A stretch of 64,000 bases of DNA, taken from Streptomyces phaeofaciens (GTDB taxonomy: Bacteria; Actinomycetota; Actinomycetes; Streptomycetales; Streptomycetaceae). A model generated the notes under the pieces. It made no database searches and was not told where the DNA came from. It saw only the letters and a program-made list of their open reading frames with translations. Position numbers and translations under genes: made by a program. How positions within the stretch are numbered: the first letter of the stretch is position 1; each line of letters starts with the position of its first letter. The DNA is taken from assembly GCF_014648915.1 (NCBI RefSeq), contig NZ_BMSA01000006.1:1-64000 (forward strand), written 5' to 3'. Below, piece by piece: positions 44,303 through 54,928 of the stretch.

Positions 44303-45376
44303 ATGGCCGGGCACGGGGCGGAGGAGCATCCACACGGTGCTGACCGACTGTGCGAGGCCGGGGATCGCGTGTATTCCCGGGCCGTACGGCGGGGGCGTGT
44401 GCCTCGGGGCGACGCCGGACCGGTGCCGTGCCTGCTGGAACTCGCGCTGCTCCACCCCGACCCCGACGACATGGACTGGCTGGTGCCGACCTCCCCGCAG
44501 GAGGTCATGACCCGGCTGCTGCACGGGCTGTACGACGAGGTGAGTGCCGGTCAGCGGCGGATGGGCTCGGCGGTCGCGGCCTTCGAGTGGTACGCCGGAC
44601 TCGGCGGCCCGGCGTCGGGCGCCGGCGCCGGTGAGGGCGCGGCGATCCGGGTGCTGGACGGAGCCTCCCGGATCCAGGCGGCGCTGGACCAGGCGACGGA
44701 GGCGTGCACCACGGAGGTGCTGACCGTCCAGCCGGGCGGCATCCGGCGCGAGCACGAACTGTCGGAGGGGCTGCACCGCGCGCTGGAGCTGCGCGGGCGG
44801 GGCGTGCGCATGCGCGACCTCTACAACCACGTGGCACGCCACGGCCAGGGCCTGCTGAACTACCTGGAGCTGATGGGCGAGGCGGTCGAGGCGCGCACCC
44901 TGGACGAGGTCATCGACCGGCTGATCCTCTTCGACCGCACGGTCGCCTTCATCCCCGCCAACAGCGACCGCACGATGGCCCTGGAGCTGCGCCACCCGGC
45001 GCTGATCGCCTATCTGTCGACGGTCTTCGAACGCCTGTGGCGGCTGGCGATCCCGCTGACCGCCGCACTGCCCGACACCCGGATCGAGGGCATCTCGCAC
45101 CGCGAGCAGTCCATCGCCGCGCTGCTGGCCGAGGGCCACCAGGACGCGGTCATCGCCGAGCGCCTCGGCATCAGCGTGCGCACCTGCCGTGCCCATATCG
45201 CCCGGCTCTCGGAGACCCTGGGCGCGGCGAGCCGTACCCAGCTGGGGGTGCGGATCGCGCAGGTGGGGCTGGACTGTCCGGTGGACGGGGCGCCGCTCAG
45301 CGTTCCGCTGCCCGACCGCCTCCCCGGCCCGGTTCCGGGGTCTGTTCCTGGTCAAGGATCCCCGACCGGGCGATGA
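44303..45376 (+). CDS. LuxR-type regulator, first paralogue
   Basis: A 357-residue regulator (GTG 44291 gives 361). It has a winged N-terminal segment (PCLLELALLHPDPDDMDWL), a central sensor-like region (~100-260; EVLTVQPGG, RTLDEVIDRLILFDRTVAFIP, LELRHPALIAYL) resembling the PLD-like/TrmB sensor, and a C-terminal LuxR helix-turn-helix (~275-335; REQSIAALLAEGHQDAVIAE, SVRTCRAHIARL). No phosphorylation or acyl-homoserine-lactone domain is visible. It shares the layout with genes at 45297 and 46367. The last 80 bp overlap the second paralogue in antisense orientation. Confidence 0.85.
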   Translation: MAGHGAEEHPHGADRLCEAGDRVYSRAVRRGRVPRGDAGPVPCLLELALLHPDPDDMDWLVPTSPQEVMTRLLHGLYDEVSAGQRRMGSAVAAFEWYAGLGGPASGAGAGEGAAIRVLDGASRIQAALDQATEACTTEVLTVQPGGIRREHELSEGLHRALELRGRGVRMRDLYNHVARHGQGLLNYLELMGEAVEARTLDEVIDRLILFDRTVAFIPANSDRTMALELRHPALIAYLSTVFERLWRLAIPLTAALPDTRIEGISHREQSIAALLAEGHQDAVIAERLGISVRTCRAHIARLSETLGAASRTQLGVRIAQVGLDCPVDGAPLSVPLPDRLPGPVPGSVPGQGSPTGR

Positions 45377-46331
45377 GATAGCCGAGCTGGGCGCGGCTCA
45401 CGCTGCCCAGGGTGGCGGCCAGTTTGGCGATGTGGACCCGCGCGGTGCGGATGTTCATGCCCAGCCGGTCGGCGATGACGGCGTCGGTGTGGCCCTCGAC
45501 GAGCAGCGCGGCGATGGACTGCTGACGGGGTGTGATGCCGTTCAGGGTGGGCCGGCGGACCGCCTCCGGGTACATCGGGGTGGCGAGGTGCCAGAGCCGG
45601 TCGAAGGTGGTGGCGAAGTAGGCCAGCAGCGCCGGGTGGCGGACCTCCAGGGCCAGCCGGCCGTCCTCGCCGGCCGGGATGAAGGCCACCACGCGGTCGA
45701 TGAGGATCAGCCGGTCGGTGACCTCGTCGAGGGTGCGGGCCTGCACGTCGCCCCGCAGCTGCTCGTAGCGGGCCGCGACCAACGGCTGGTGGCGCTGGGT
45801 GTGCTGGTAGAGGGTGCGGATCCGGCAGCCCCGGTCCAGCAGGGCCTGGTCCCGGTCCATGGCGACGATCTGGGCCGTCTCGCCGCGCGGGCCGCGGGAG
45901 TGGGTGTTGGGCTGGACGCAGAGCACCTCGAGGGCCGCCTCGCCCATCGCCTCGGTGATGGCCTGGTTGATCGGTTCCGTGCCGCTGAGTATGCGCAGGG
46001 AGGCGGCCTGGGCGGGGACCGCGGGGCCGTGGGCGAGCCGCATCAGCGGGGCGAACAGCTCCGACAGCCGTTCCTCGCGCCGGCGTTCGTCCGCGATCCG
46101 GGCTTCGGAGACGCGCAGCAGGCGGTGCAGGGCGACCGCGGGGGCCACGGGCTCCAGCCGGTCGAGATCGTCGACCGCCGGGTGCAGCAGGCCCAGTTCG
46201 AGCAGGCAGGGTGCCGGTTCCGCCTGTCCGGCGGTGACGTGCCCGTCGTGCAGGGCCCGTTCGTACAGCTCCGTACCCGTCACGCACAGGTCTTCCACGC
46301 CGTGCTCCGGGTGCGGCACGGTCACCGTCAC
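45297..46331 (-). CDS. LuxR-type regulator, second paralogue
   Basis: A 344-residue regulator of the same architecture: PCLLELGLLHPAVDDLDRL; sensor part with EVLCVQPNTHSRGPRG, RTLDEVTDRLILIDRVVAFIP and LEVRHPALLAYF; HTH with RQQSIAALLVEGHTDAVIAD and NIRTARVHIAKL. GTG start (46331) follows GAGGGGGAG. Its 3' end overlaps the first paralogue in convergent orientation by 80 bp, so transcription of one may disturb the other. It lies 35 bp downstream of the third paralogue, in the same direction. Confidence 0.88.
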   Translation of the reverse strand: MTVTVPHPEHGVEDLCVTGTELYERALHDGHVTAGQAEPAPCLLELGLLHPAVDDLDRLEPVAPAVALHRLLRVSEARIADERRREERLSELFAPLMRLAHGPAVPAQAASLRILSGTEPINQAITEAMGEAALEVLCVQPNTHSRGPRGETAQIVAMDRDQALLDRGCRIRTLYQHTQRHQPLVAARYEQLRGDVQARTLDEVTDRLILIDRVVAFIPAGEDGRLALEVRHPALLAYFATTFDRLWHLATPMYPEAVRRPTLNGITPRQQSIAALLVEGHTDAVIADRLGMNIRTARVHIAKLAATLGSVSRAQLGYLIARSGILDQEQTPEPGRGGGRAAER

Positions 46332-46366
46332 GCTCCCCCTCGATGTGCTGTTGGCTCGCCTGTCAC

Positions 46367-47377
46367 CTACTGGTCCCGGTCAAGGATCCCCGACTGGGCT
46401 ATGAGGAAGCCGAGTTGGGCCCGGCTTCCGCTGCCGAGGGCCGCGGCGAGTTTGGCGATGTGGGCGCGGCAGGTGCGGACGTTCATGCCGAGGCGGCGGG
46501 CGATGGCCTCGTCCACATGACCTTCGACCAGCAGCTTGGCGATGGACATCTGGACCCCGCTGATCCCGTCGATGGGGGGAGCGTACGGGGTCTCCTCCAG
46601 CAGGGGGACGGCGCGGGCCCACTGCTGGTCGAACACCTTGACCAGGTAGTCGACGAGTCCCGGGTGGCGCAGCTCCAGCGCGATCTTGCGGTCGTCCCGG
46701 GCGGGGATGAACGCCACGGTCCGGTCGAAGACCATGAGGCGTTCGATCAGCTCCTCCAGGGTGCGGATCTCCACGTTGCCGTGGCTCATGCGCTCCGCGT
46801 AGGCCAGCGTTCCCTGGCTGTGGCGGGCGGTGTGCTGGTAGAGGGTGCGCATGGTGATGCCGCGCTCGATCACGTCCTGGCCGAGCTTCACGGCCTCGTT
46901 GAGGGCGTTCTCGCTGCGTCCGCCCCCCGGCTGGACGGTCAGGATCTCGGACCGGCACTCGGCGGTGGCGAGTTCTATGGCCGCGTTGATCCGGCTGAAC
47001 CCCTCCAGCACCGTGATGGCATGGGTGTTGGGCTTGCCCTGCGCGCTGATGGCCATGAACGGCTCGAAGGCGTCGGACAGTTCGTTGGCGAGGTGCCGGC
47101 GCTCCTGGATCTCGCGCTCCAGGGGGTGCAGCCGCTGGGCGAGGGCGGCCACGGGGGGAACCGGGAGCAGCCAGTTCGGGTCATCGGGGTCGGGGTGCAG
47201 AAGTGCGAACTCCACCAGACACGGGGCCGGGTCCACTTCTGTGCGCGTGATGCGACCGAGGCGCAAAGCGTCGGCATACAGGCGTTTTCCGTCGGTGCAC
47301 AGGTCTTCCAGCCCATGGAGATGTGCCCCTTTTATGTAGTTATTCGTCAAATCTCCACCCCCCAGGGTCCTGAACAT
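46367..47377 (-). CDS. LuxR-type regulator, third paralogue
   Basis: A 336-residue regulator from ATG 47377. TTG 47350 (GGTGGAG just upstream, 327 residues) is a fair alternative start. Layout as in the other two: PCLVEFALLHPDPDDPNWL, EILTVQPGGGRSENAL, TLYQHTARHSQGTLAY, RTLEELIERLMVFDRTVAFIP, LELRHPGLVDYL, and the HTH MSIAKLLVEGHVDEAIARR with NVRTCRAHIAKL. It is divergent from the small secreted peptide gene at 47478, so it is the one most likely to control that gene. The three genes form a local duplication family. Confidence 0.87.
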   Translation of the reverse strand: MFRTLGGGDLTNNYIKGAHLHGLEDLCTDGKRLYADALRLGRITRTEVDPAPCLVEFALLHPDPDDPNWLLPVPPVAALAQRLHPLEREIQERRHLANELSDAFEPFMAISAQGKPNTHAITVLEGFSRINAAIELATAECRSEILTVQPGGGRSENALNEAVKLGQDVIERGITMRTLYQHTARHSQGTLAYAERMSHGNVEIRTLEELIERLMVFDRTVAFIPARDDRKIALELRHPGLVDYLVKVFDQQWARAVPLLEETPYAPPIDGISGVQMSIAKLLVEGHVDEAIARRLGMNVRTCRAHIAKLAAALGSGSRAQLGFLIAQSGILDRDQ

Positions 47378-47477
47378 GCAGGAACATGATGCACCGCTTC
47401 TGTGGCTTTGACGTGCCTGGATGAGCCATTGTCTTGAGGGCGGGGGAGAAGACTTGGGAAGTGAGGACGAAGCCCAC

Positions 47478-47663
47478 ATGTGCAAGAGAATGCTTCGCTC
47501 GGTGCTTGCCGTGGCCTTCTCGGCAGGGTTGGTCTTCGGTGCGGTCGGCACGCAGGATCTCTGGTGGGACAGTGTGCCCGCCGACGCCGGTGCGGCCAAT
47601 ACTCAGGCGGCTCCGGCCCCTGACTTGCACTGGGATGTCATAGGGGCGGGCTCGAACTCATGA
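47478..47663 (+). CDS. Small secreted peptide with repeated DLxWD motif
   Basis: A 61-residue protein. ATG 47478 was chosen because it opens a signal peptide (CKRMLRSVLAVAFSAGLVFG, residues 2-21); MLRSV at 47490 is another start. The mature part is about 35-40 residues, hydrophobic and acidic, without cysteines. It contains DLWWD (27-31) and DLHWD (49-53), an internal repeat, and ends GAGSNS. Its stop overlaps the next ATG (ATGA). It lies 100 bp from the third LuxR gene, divergent. It could be a signalling peptide or a modified-peptide precursor; both are inference. Confidence 0.7.
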   Translation: MCKRMLRSVLAVAFSAGLVFGAVGTQDLWWDSVPADAGAANTQAAPAPDLHWDVIGAGSNS

Positions 47664-47998
47664 CGACGCCTCCGGACGACCGTTCCTTCCGGCGCGAGAT
47701 GGCCACCGCCTACCGTTCCGGCTGGCACTTCATCGACCTGGTCACCGCCATCCCCCACAGCGGTGACTCGCTGATGGTGACCGTGTTCGGAGAGCCGGTC
47801 GTCGTGACGCGGGACGAGGACGACGACGTCCGGGCCTACCGGTGTCTGCGGCGGCCCCGGGGGGCGCCGCAGCCCGTACGGTGTGCCATCCGGTACGGAA
47901 TGATCTTCGTGAATCTCGACCAGCGGGACCACCAACTGGCGGAGCCGACCACCTCGGCCGCCCCACGAACCATCTCAGCCACCCCCCGCAGTGCCTGA
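47660..47998 (+). CDS. Rieske-oxygenase-like remnant protein
   Basis: A 112-residue protein, translationally coupled to the peptide gene (ATGA overlap). Its sequence GWHFIDLVTAIPHSGD, LMVTVFGEPVVVTRDEDDDV and YGMIFVNLDQRD matches the opening and closing strands of Rieske ring-hydroxylase N-domains. The expected 2Fe-2S ligands (CxH ... CxxH) are not there: the place reads RCLRRPRGAPQPVRCAI. It is therefore either a decayed Rieske domain or a fold reused for another role, such as binding the peptide. The tail is Thr/Ala/Pro-rich. Confidence 0.65.
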   Translation: MTTPPDDRSFRREMATAYRSGWHFIDLVTAIPHSGDSLMVTVFGEPVVVTRDEDDDVRAYRCLRRPRGAPQPVRCAIRYGMIFVNLDQRDHQLAEPTTSAAPRTISATPRSA

Positions 47999-48042
47999 CG
48001 CGATTCCCCCGTCGTAACAGATCGCCTCAGGTGCTTCCCCCC

Positions 48043-48083
48043 GCAGCGGCGTCACCGTGACCTGAACACGGTGACGCCGCTGC
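48043..48083. terminator. Perfect hairpin between convergent genes
   Basis: GCAGCGGCGTCACCGTG (48043-48059) pairs completely with CACGGTGACGCCGCTGC (48067-48083), 7-base loop, followed by AGTTTGT. It serves the peptide/Rieske-like unit and the convergent PPOX gene. Confidence 0.85.
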
Positions 48084-48153
48084 AGTTTGTGGCGACATTT
48101 CGCCGTATGGGCGCGTTGTCAATGTGGCCGGAAATCGCCGTCGGCGGATTCGG

Positions 48154-48570
48154 TCATCCCCGCCCCATCACGCGCCCCACCTCGATCTCGATCACCACAC
48201 GCGAGGGGTTCACCCGTGGCCGGCGTCCGTAGCGCTCCTCGTAGCGCCGCTCGGCCTCGGTCACCCGGTCCGGTTCCGTACGGACGCGGGCCCGGCCCTC
48301 CAGCGTGGCCCAGCGCCGGCCGTCCACCTGGCAGACCGCGACCGGGACGCCGTCCGGGCCCGCCGCCAGGATGTTGCGCACCTTCCGGCTCGCCTTGTCG
48401 GTGATCACCCGAGCCAGTCGGCCCTCGGCGTCGTATGTCACTCCGACCGGCACGACGTGCGGCGTGCCGTCCGGGCGTGGTGTCGTCAGGGTGCACAGGT
48501 GCCGTTCACGCCAGAAGGCGAGGTACGCGGGGTCGGGGAGGGAGTCGGGATCCTGCGGGTAAGGGGCCAT
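48154..48570 (-). CDS. PPOX-class flavin/F420-binding protein
   Basis: A 138-residue protein of the pyridoxamine-5-phosphate-oxidase-like split beta-barrel family (FWRERHLCTLTTPRPDGTPHVVPVGV at the start, VITDKASRKVRNIL and WATLEGRARV in the middle). Many actinobacterial members bind F420 rather than FMN. The substrate is unknown. The gene is separate from its neighbours, with a terminator on its downstream side. Confidence 0.85.
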   Translation of the reverse strand: MAPYPQDPDSLPDPAYLAFWRERHLCTLTTPRPDGTPHVVPVGVTYDAEGRLARVITDKASRKVRNILAAGPDGVPVAVCQVDGRRWATLEGRARVRTEPDRVTEAERRYEERYGRRPRVNPSRVVIEIEVGRVMGRG

Positions 48571-48666
48571 ACGCCCGGAATCTAGCCGCTCCCCGGGACC
48601 GGCGCCGCACCGGGACCGGAGGCGTGACCGGGGCGGGAAAAGTCCCGTGCGGGCCTCGGATCGAAC

Positions 48667-48687
48667 CTTGAGCGGAATAGACTCAAC
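48667..48687 (+). promoter_or_regulatory. HspR operator (HAIR) of clpB
   Basis: CTTGAGCGGAATAGACTCAA followed by C matches HAIR (CTTGAGT-N7-ACTCAAG) with small changes in the last positions. It overlaps a TTGAGC -35-like box, and TGTACG about 18 bp later could be -10. It is in keeping with known HspR control of clpB in Streptomyces. Confidence 0.88.
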
Positions 48688-48755
48688 TTTGTGTACGCTG
48701 ACTGAGTCAGTAACGGGAGCGGCTGACGCAAGGACGCAAGGAGGAGACAGCGAAC

Positions 48756-51353
<2,598 letters not shown>

Positions 51354-51380
51354 CGCCGGCCGCCCCCTCGGGCCACCCCC

Positions 51381-51421
51381 GGGAACGCCGAGAACCGCAC
51401 CCCCGCGGTCTCGGCGTTCCC
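51381..51421. terminator. Terminator after clpB
   Basis: GGGAACGCCGAGAACCGC and GCGGTCTCGGCGTTCCC form a long hairpin with a one-base bulge about 30 bp after the clpB stop. Confidence 0.8.
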
Positions 51422-51595
51422 GTCGTCGGGGGCACCGCTTCGCCCGTTCGCCACACGATCACCCTCCGCCCGTCACCGCCCCTTCGTGCGACCGGCCGGA
51501 TCGTGTCAGCTCAGGGCTGACAGGCCCCGTCTGGGCTTGCCACCCCCCTCCCCGCATGGGGGAGGATGGCGGGATCCGTACGAAGGGAAATTTCG

Positions 51596-52129
51596 GTGAG
51601 CATCGACCCGTCCTCGATTCCGAACTTCGGGGGCCAGCAGCCCGAGCCGCAGGGACCGGCGGGCCCCGTCGTCCCGGATCAGGACCTCGTGAAGCAGCTC
51701 CTCGACCAGATGGAGCTGAAGTACGTCGTCGACGACGAGGGTGACCTCGCGGCGCCGTGGGAGGAGTTCCGTACGTACTTCATGTTCCGTGGCGAGGGTG
51801 ACCAGGCGGTCTACTCGGTGCGGACGTTCTACGACCGGCCCCACAAGATCGACGAGAAGGCCCAGCTCCTGGAGTCGATCGACGACTGGAACCGGCGCAC
51901 CCTGTGGCCCAAGGTCTACACCCACACCCACGACGACGGCACCGTCCGCCTCATCGGCGAGGCGCAGCTGCTGATCGGCGCCGGGGTGAACATCGAGCTG
52001 TTCGTCTCCTCGACGGTGAGCTGGGTGCGCGCGGCCATCGAATTCGACAAGTGGCTCGTCGAGCAGCTGGGCCTCGAGCAGGAGGTCGACGAGGCGCAGC
52101 AGCCCGAGGAGGGCGACGACGACCAGTAG
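51596..52129 (+). CDS. YbjN-domain protein
   Basis: A 177-residue protein. GTG 51596 follows AAGGGAAA. A short Pro/Gly-rich lead (residues 1-30) precedes the YbjN domain (~30-160; KYVVDDEGDLAAPW, DDWNRRTLWPKVYTH, LLIGAGVNIELFVSSTVSW). The tail is acidic and Gln-rich. YbjN is a small alpha/beta fold related to type III secretion chaperones; its role in Streptomyces is unknown. Confidence 0.85.
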   Translation: MSIDPSSIPNFGGQQPEPQGPAGPVVPDQDLVKQLLDQMELKYVVDDEGDLAAPWEEFRTYFMFRGEGDQAVYSVRTFYDRPHKIDEKAQLLESIDDWNRRTLWPKVYTHTHDDGTVRLIGEAQLLIGAGVNIELFVSSTVSWVRAAIEFDKWLVEQLGLEQEVDEAQQPEEGDDDQ

Positions 52130-52317
52130 GCCCTTTGGCCTGCCAGGGCGTCCCGCCACCGGCACAGGTACGTGCCGTACACGAACGAGAGCCCGGCCAG
52201 GGCGGCGACCACCACGGTCGCGCGCCAGGGCCGGGCTCTGGCCGTTCGGGGCGGTGCCGGCCGCCGCGGCGCGGACCGTCCACAGGCTGTGGACGGTCCG
52301 GTTCGGGTCCGGCCCGG

Positions 52318-53505
52318 TCAGCCCGCCAGGGCCTTCAGGCGGGTCACGGCCTCCTCCAGGACACTCGTCCGCTTGCAGAACGCGAACCGGACGAACGGCG
52401 CGCCCGCCTCGCGGTGGTCGTAGAACACGGCGTTGGGGATGGCCACCACACCGGCCCGCTCGGGCAGCGCCCGGCAGAAGGCGAAGCCGTCGGACTCACC
52501 GAGGGGGCGGATGTCGGTGGTGACGAAGTAGGTGCCGGCCGGCCGGTAGACCGAGAAACCCGCCTCCGCCAGGCCCGCCGTCAGCAGGTCCCGCTTGGCC
52601 AGCATGTCCGCGCGGAAGGCGTCGAAGTACGTGTCGGGGAGGGCGAGGGCCTCGGCGACCGCGTACTGGAACGGGCCCGAGGACACGTACGTCAGGAACT
52701 GCTTCGCCGAGCGCACCGCCGTGACCAGCCCGGGTGTCGCCGTCACCCAGCCGACCTTCCAGCCGGTGAACGAGAACGTCTTGCCGGCCGAGCCGATCGT
52801 GACCGTGCGCTCGCGCATCCCCGGCAGGGTCGCCAGCGGCACGTGCTCGGCCTCGTCGAACACCAGATGCTCGTACACCTCGTCCGTGACGACCAGCAGG
52901 TCCCGCTCCACCGCCAGCTCGGCGATCGCCGTCAGCTCCTCGCGGGTGAGGACCGTGCCGGTCGGGTTGTGCGGCGTGTTGACGAGCAGCAGCCGGGTGC
53001 GGTCCGTCACCGCGTCGCGCAGCTCGTCCAGGTCCAGACGGAAACGGGCCTGCTCCGGGTCCGGGCGCAGGGTCACCGGGACCCGCGTGGCGCCCGCCAT
53101 CGCGATACAGGCCGCGTAGGAGTCGTAGTACGGCTCCAGGGCCACCACCTCGTCACCGGGCTCCAGCAGGGCCAGCAGCGTGGCCGCGATGGCCTCCGTG
53201 GCGCCCGCGGTGACCAGCACCTCGGTGTCGGGGTCGACGGCCAGGCCGTAGCGGCGGGCCTGGTGCGCGGCGATCGCGGTGCGCAGTTCGGGGACGCCCG
53301 GGCCCGGCGGGTACTGGTTGCCGCGGCCGTCCCGCAGCGCCCGCACCGCCGCCTCGCGGACCTCCTCGGGACCGTCGGTGTCCGGGAACCCCTGCCCGAG
53401 GTTGATGGACCCGGTGCGCACCGCCAGGGCGGACATCTCGGCGAAGATCGTCGTCCCGAACTCGGCGAGGCGGCGGTTGAGGAAAGGGCGTGCGGTGGAG
53501 GTCAT
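52318..53505 (-). CDS. PLP-dependent aminotransferase (class I/II)
   Basis: A 395-residue (or 398 from ATG 53514) fold-type I aminotransferase. The PLP lysine is in GSAGKTFSFTGWKVGW. NTPHNPTGTVL and the C-terminal Arg region (FVRFAFCK) are typical. It is closest in pattern to kynurenine/glutamine or N-succinyldiaminopimelate-type aminotransferases. Given tryptophan dioxygenase and kynureninase 10 kb away, kynurenine is one possible substrate, but location alone does not settle this. The gene is divergent from the Cys/Gly-rich mini protein. Confidence 0.88.
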   Translation of the reverse strand: MTSTARPFLNRRLAEFGTTIFAEMSALAVRTGSINLGQGFPDTDGPEEVREAAVRALRDGRGNQYPPGPGVPELRTAIAAHQARRYGLAVDPDTEVLVTAGATEAIAATLLALLEPGDEVVALEPYYDSYAACIAMAGATRVPVTLRPDPEQARFRLDLDELRDAVTDRTRLLLVNTPHNPTGTVLTREELTAIAELAVERDLLVVTDEVYEHLVFDEAEHVPLATLPGMRERTVTIGSAGKTFSFTGWKVGWVTATPGLVTAVRSAKQFLTYVSSGPFQYAVAEALALPDTYFDAFRADMLAKRDLLTAGLAEAGFSVYRPAGTYFVTTDIRPLGESDGFAFCRALPERAGVVAIPNAVFYDHREAGAPFVRFAFCKRTSVLEEAVTRLKALAG

Positions 53506-53654
53506 ACCGGTCATCCTGCGCCGAAGCTCTGGAGTTCCTCAAGTGTGCTTTGGCCGGTGAGACGGGCGGGCATCCCCCGTTCACGCAAGACCCACGCATC
53601 AGGCGAGGCGCCCACGGGGGGCCGCTTCGGGGGATTCGGAAGGAGGGTGACGTC

Positions 53655-53936
53655 ATGACCATCGGCATCATCCTGGCGGTGATCGCAGTGCTCTTCGTGG
53701 TGGCCCTGGTGGCCAAGGCCAGTGGCGGTTCCGCGCGGTCGCGCCGCGGCGGCGGGTCGCGCCGGCACTCCAGCAGCAGCAGCGCCGGCGCGGGCAGCTG
53801 GTGGGCCGGCGGCTCCGGCGACAGCGGGTCGTCGTGCGGTTCCGGCGGTCACTCCTGCGGGGGAGGGTCGTCGTCCTGCGGCGGCGGCTCGTCCTGCGGA
53901 GGAGGAGGCGGCGGATGCGGTGGAGGAGGCAGCTGA
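53655..53936 (+). CDS. Mini membrane protein with Cys/Gly/Ser-rich tail
   Basis: A 93-residue protein with an excellent ribosome site (GGAAGGAGG) before ATG 53655. One membrane helix occupies residues ~2-22. A basic patch (RSRRGGGSRRH) is followed by ~50 residues made only of Ser, Gly, Cys, with SCGSGGHSCGGG, SSSCGGGSSCGGG and GGCGGGG blocks; 6 cysteines. This kind of tail is also seen at the C-terminus of TIGR04222-type membrane proteins in Streptomyces, here without the larger N-terminal part. Metal or thiol chemistry is possible; function unknown. Confidence 0.78.
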   Translation: MTIGIILAVIAVLFVVALVAKASGGSARSRRGGGSRRHSSSSSAGAGSWWAGGSGDSGSSCGSGGHSCGGGSSSCGGGSSCGGGGGGCGGGGS

Positions 53937-54310
53937 CACGGGGCAGCTGAGCTCCCCGAGGGGGAGCCGCGTCCGGACCGCGGAGCCCGCCCCTGACCAC
54001 GGGCTCCGCGGTCGCACCGTATGCCTGGAGGCGGTGCGCGGGGCGTACGCCTGGGCCGCCCGGCGTACGCCGTGGTTGAACAGTTGAGCTGTGGAGCCCT
54101 CTGAGGGATGGAAACCCCACGAAGTTGGGTAAAAACGCTGTGGCGGCGCCACCGTTCATGATTCCCTCTACAAGACCAACGCAGCCCTCGGACCCTACCG
54201 GCGTCCCACGCGGACGCCCTTCCCGGACCGGGCTGACCGGGGCCCAGTCCCGGTGTCGACCGGGGTGCGCCGGACCTACCCTCTTCTTTGCGTCACCGCG
54301 GAGCCGATCC
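53937..54310. other. Intergenic region with a terminator hairpin
   Basis: No gene supported. GACCGCGGAGCCC (53976-53988) and GGGCTCCGCGGTC (54001-54013) form a perfect 13-bp stem, most likely the terminator of the Cys/Gly-rich gene. The rest (54014-54310) carries the promoter of the DUF2617 gene. Confidence 0.65.
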
Positions 54311-54847
54311 ATGCTCACGACCCTGAACACGTCCTACACCGACACGCGCGCGGCCGACCTCGCCTGGGCCCTGGGGCGTGAGCCGCTGCCCGCCCTCGCC
54401 ACGCTCGACCTCGAAATGTCGGGCGCGAAGCTCCAGTTGAGACTGCTCGGCGCCTCCCACCAGGTGCTGCTGGAGGAGGAGCAGGGCTGTTGTTCGGAGA
54501 CGGTGGCATGCATCCCCGGCAGCAGCACCCCGCTGCCCCTGGGCGTCGCCAAACGGGTGGGCGACTGGGAGTACGAGTTCGCCGCGCGCGTCGAGATCCT
54601 GACGCCGGGCCAGTTCGCCGGCCGCGCCCAGGAGCTGCTCGCCCTGGTCTCCGACCACCCGAACGGCCTCGCCGGCGTCTTCCCCGGCAGCCCGCACGCC
54701 TTCACCGCCCTGCTCGCCCAGCACCACGACGGCCAGGTCCACTGGCGCACCTGGCACGCCTACCCGCAGGACGGGCAGCTGGTGGCGACCCGGACCCGGG
54801 TGGGCGTCCGGGTGCCGGCGGGAAGCAGCGGCACGGCGGGCGGCTGA
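54311..54847 (+). CDS. DUF2617 family protein
   Basis: A 178-residue soluble protein starting at ATG 54311 behind GGAG. It begins MLTTLNTSYTDTRAADLAWAL and contains LEMSGAKLQLRLLGASHQV, a DUF2617 pattern. No active site is known. Streptomyces carry one copy, usually next to a spermidine-synthase-like gene as here (82 bp apart), so the two may work together. Confidence 0.8.
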   Translation: MLTTLNTSYTDTRAADLAWALGREPLPALATLDLEMSGAKLQLRLLGASHQVLLEEEQGCCSETVACIPGSSTPLPLGVAKRVGDWEYEFAARVEILTPGQFAGRAQELLALVSDHPNGLAGVFPGSPHAFTALLAQHHDGQVHWRTWHAYPQDGQLVATRTRVGVRVPAGSSGTAGG

Positions 54848-54878
54848 CCGGAATCGGCAGGTTTGGGGCCCGGTTTCC

Positions 54879-54922
54879 ACACGTGTGGGTGACGTTACGT
54901 CCTGGACCCGTGACGTAACGTC
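54879..54922 (+). promoter_or_regulatory. Large inverted repeat ahead of the spermidine-synthase-like gene
   Basis: GACGTTACGTC (54891-54901) and GACGTAACGTC (54912-54922) are exact reverse complements with 10 bp between. The second arm ends 6 bp before the GTG at 54929. A further palindrome CACACGTGTG lies at 54879-54888. The set looks like an operator or a translation-blocking hairpin. Confidence 0.6.
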
Positions 54923-54928
54923 GCAGTC

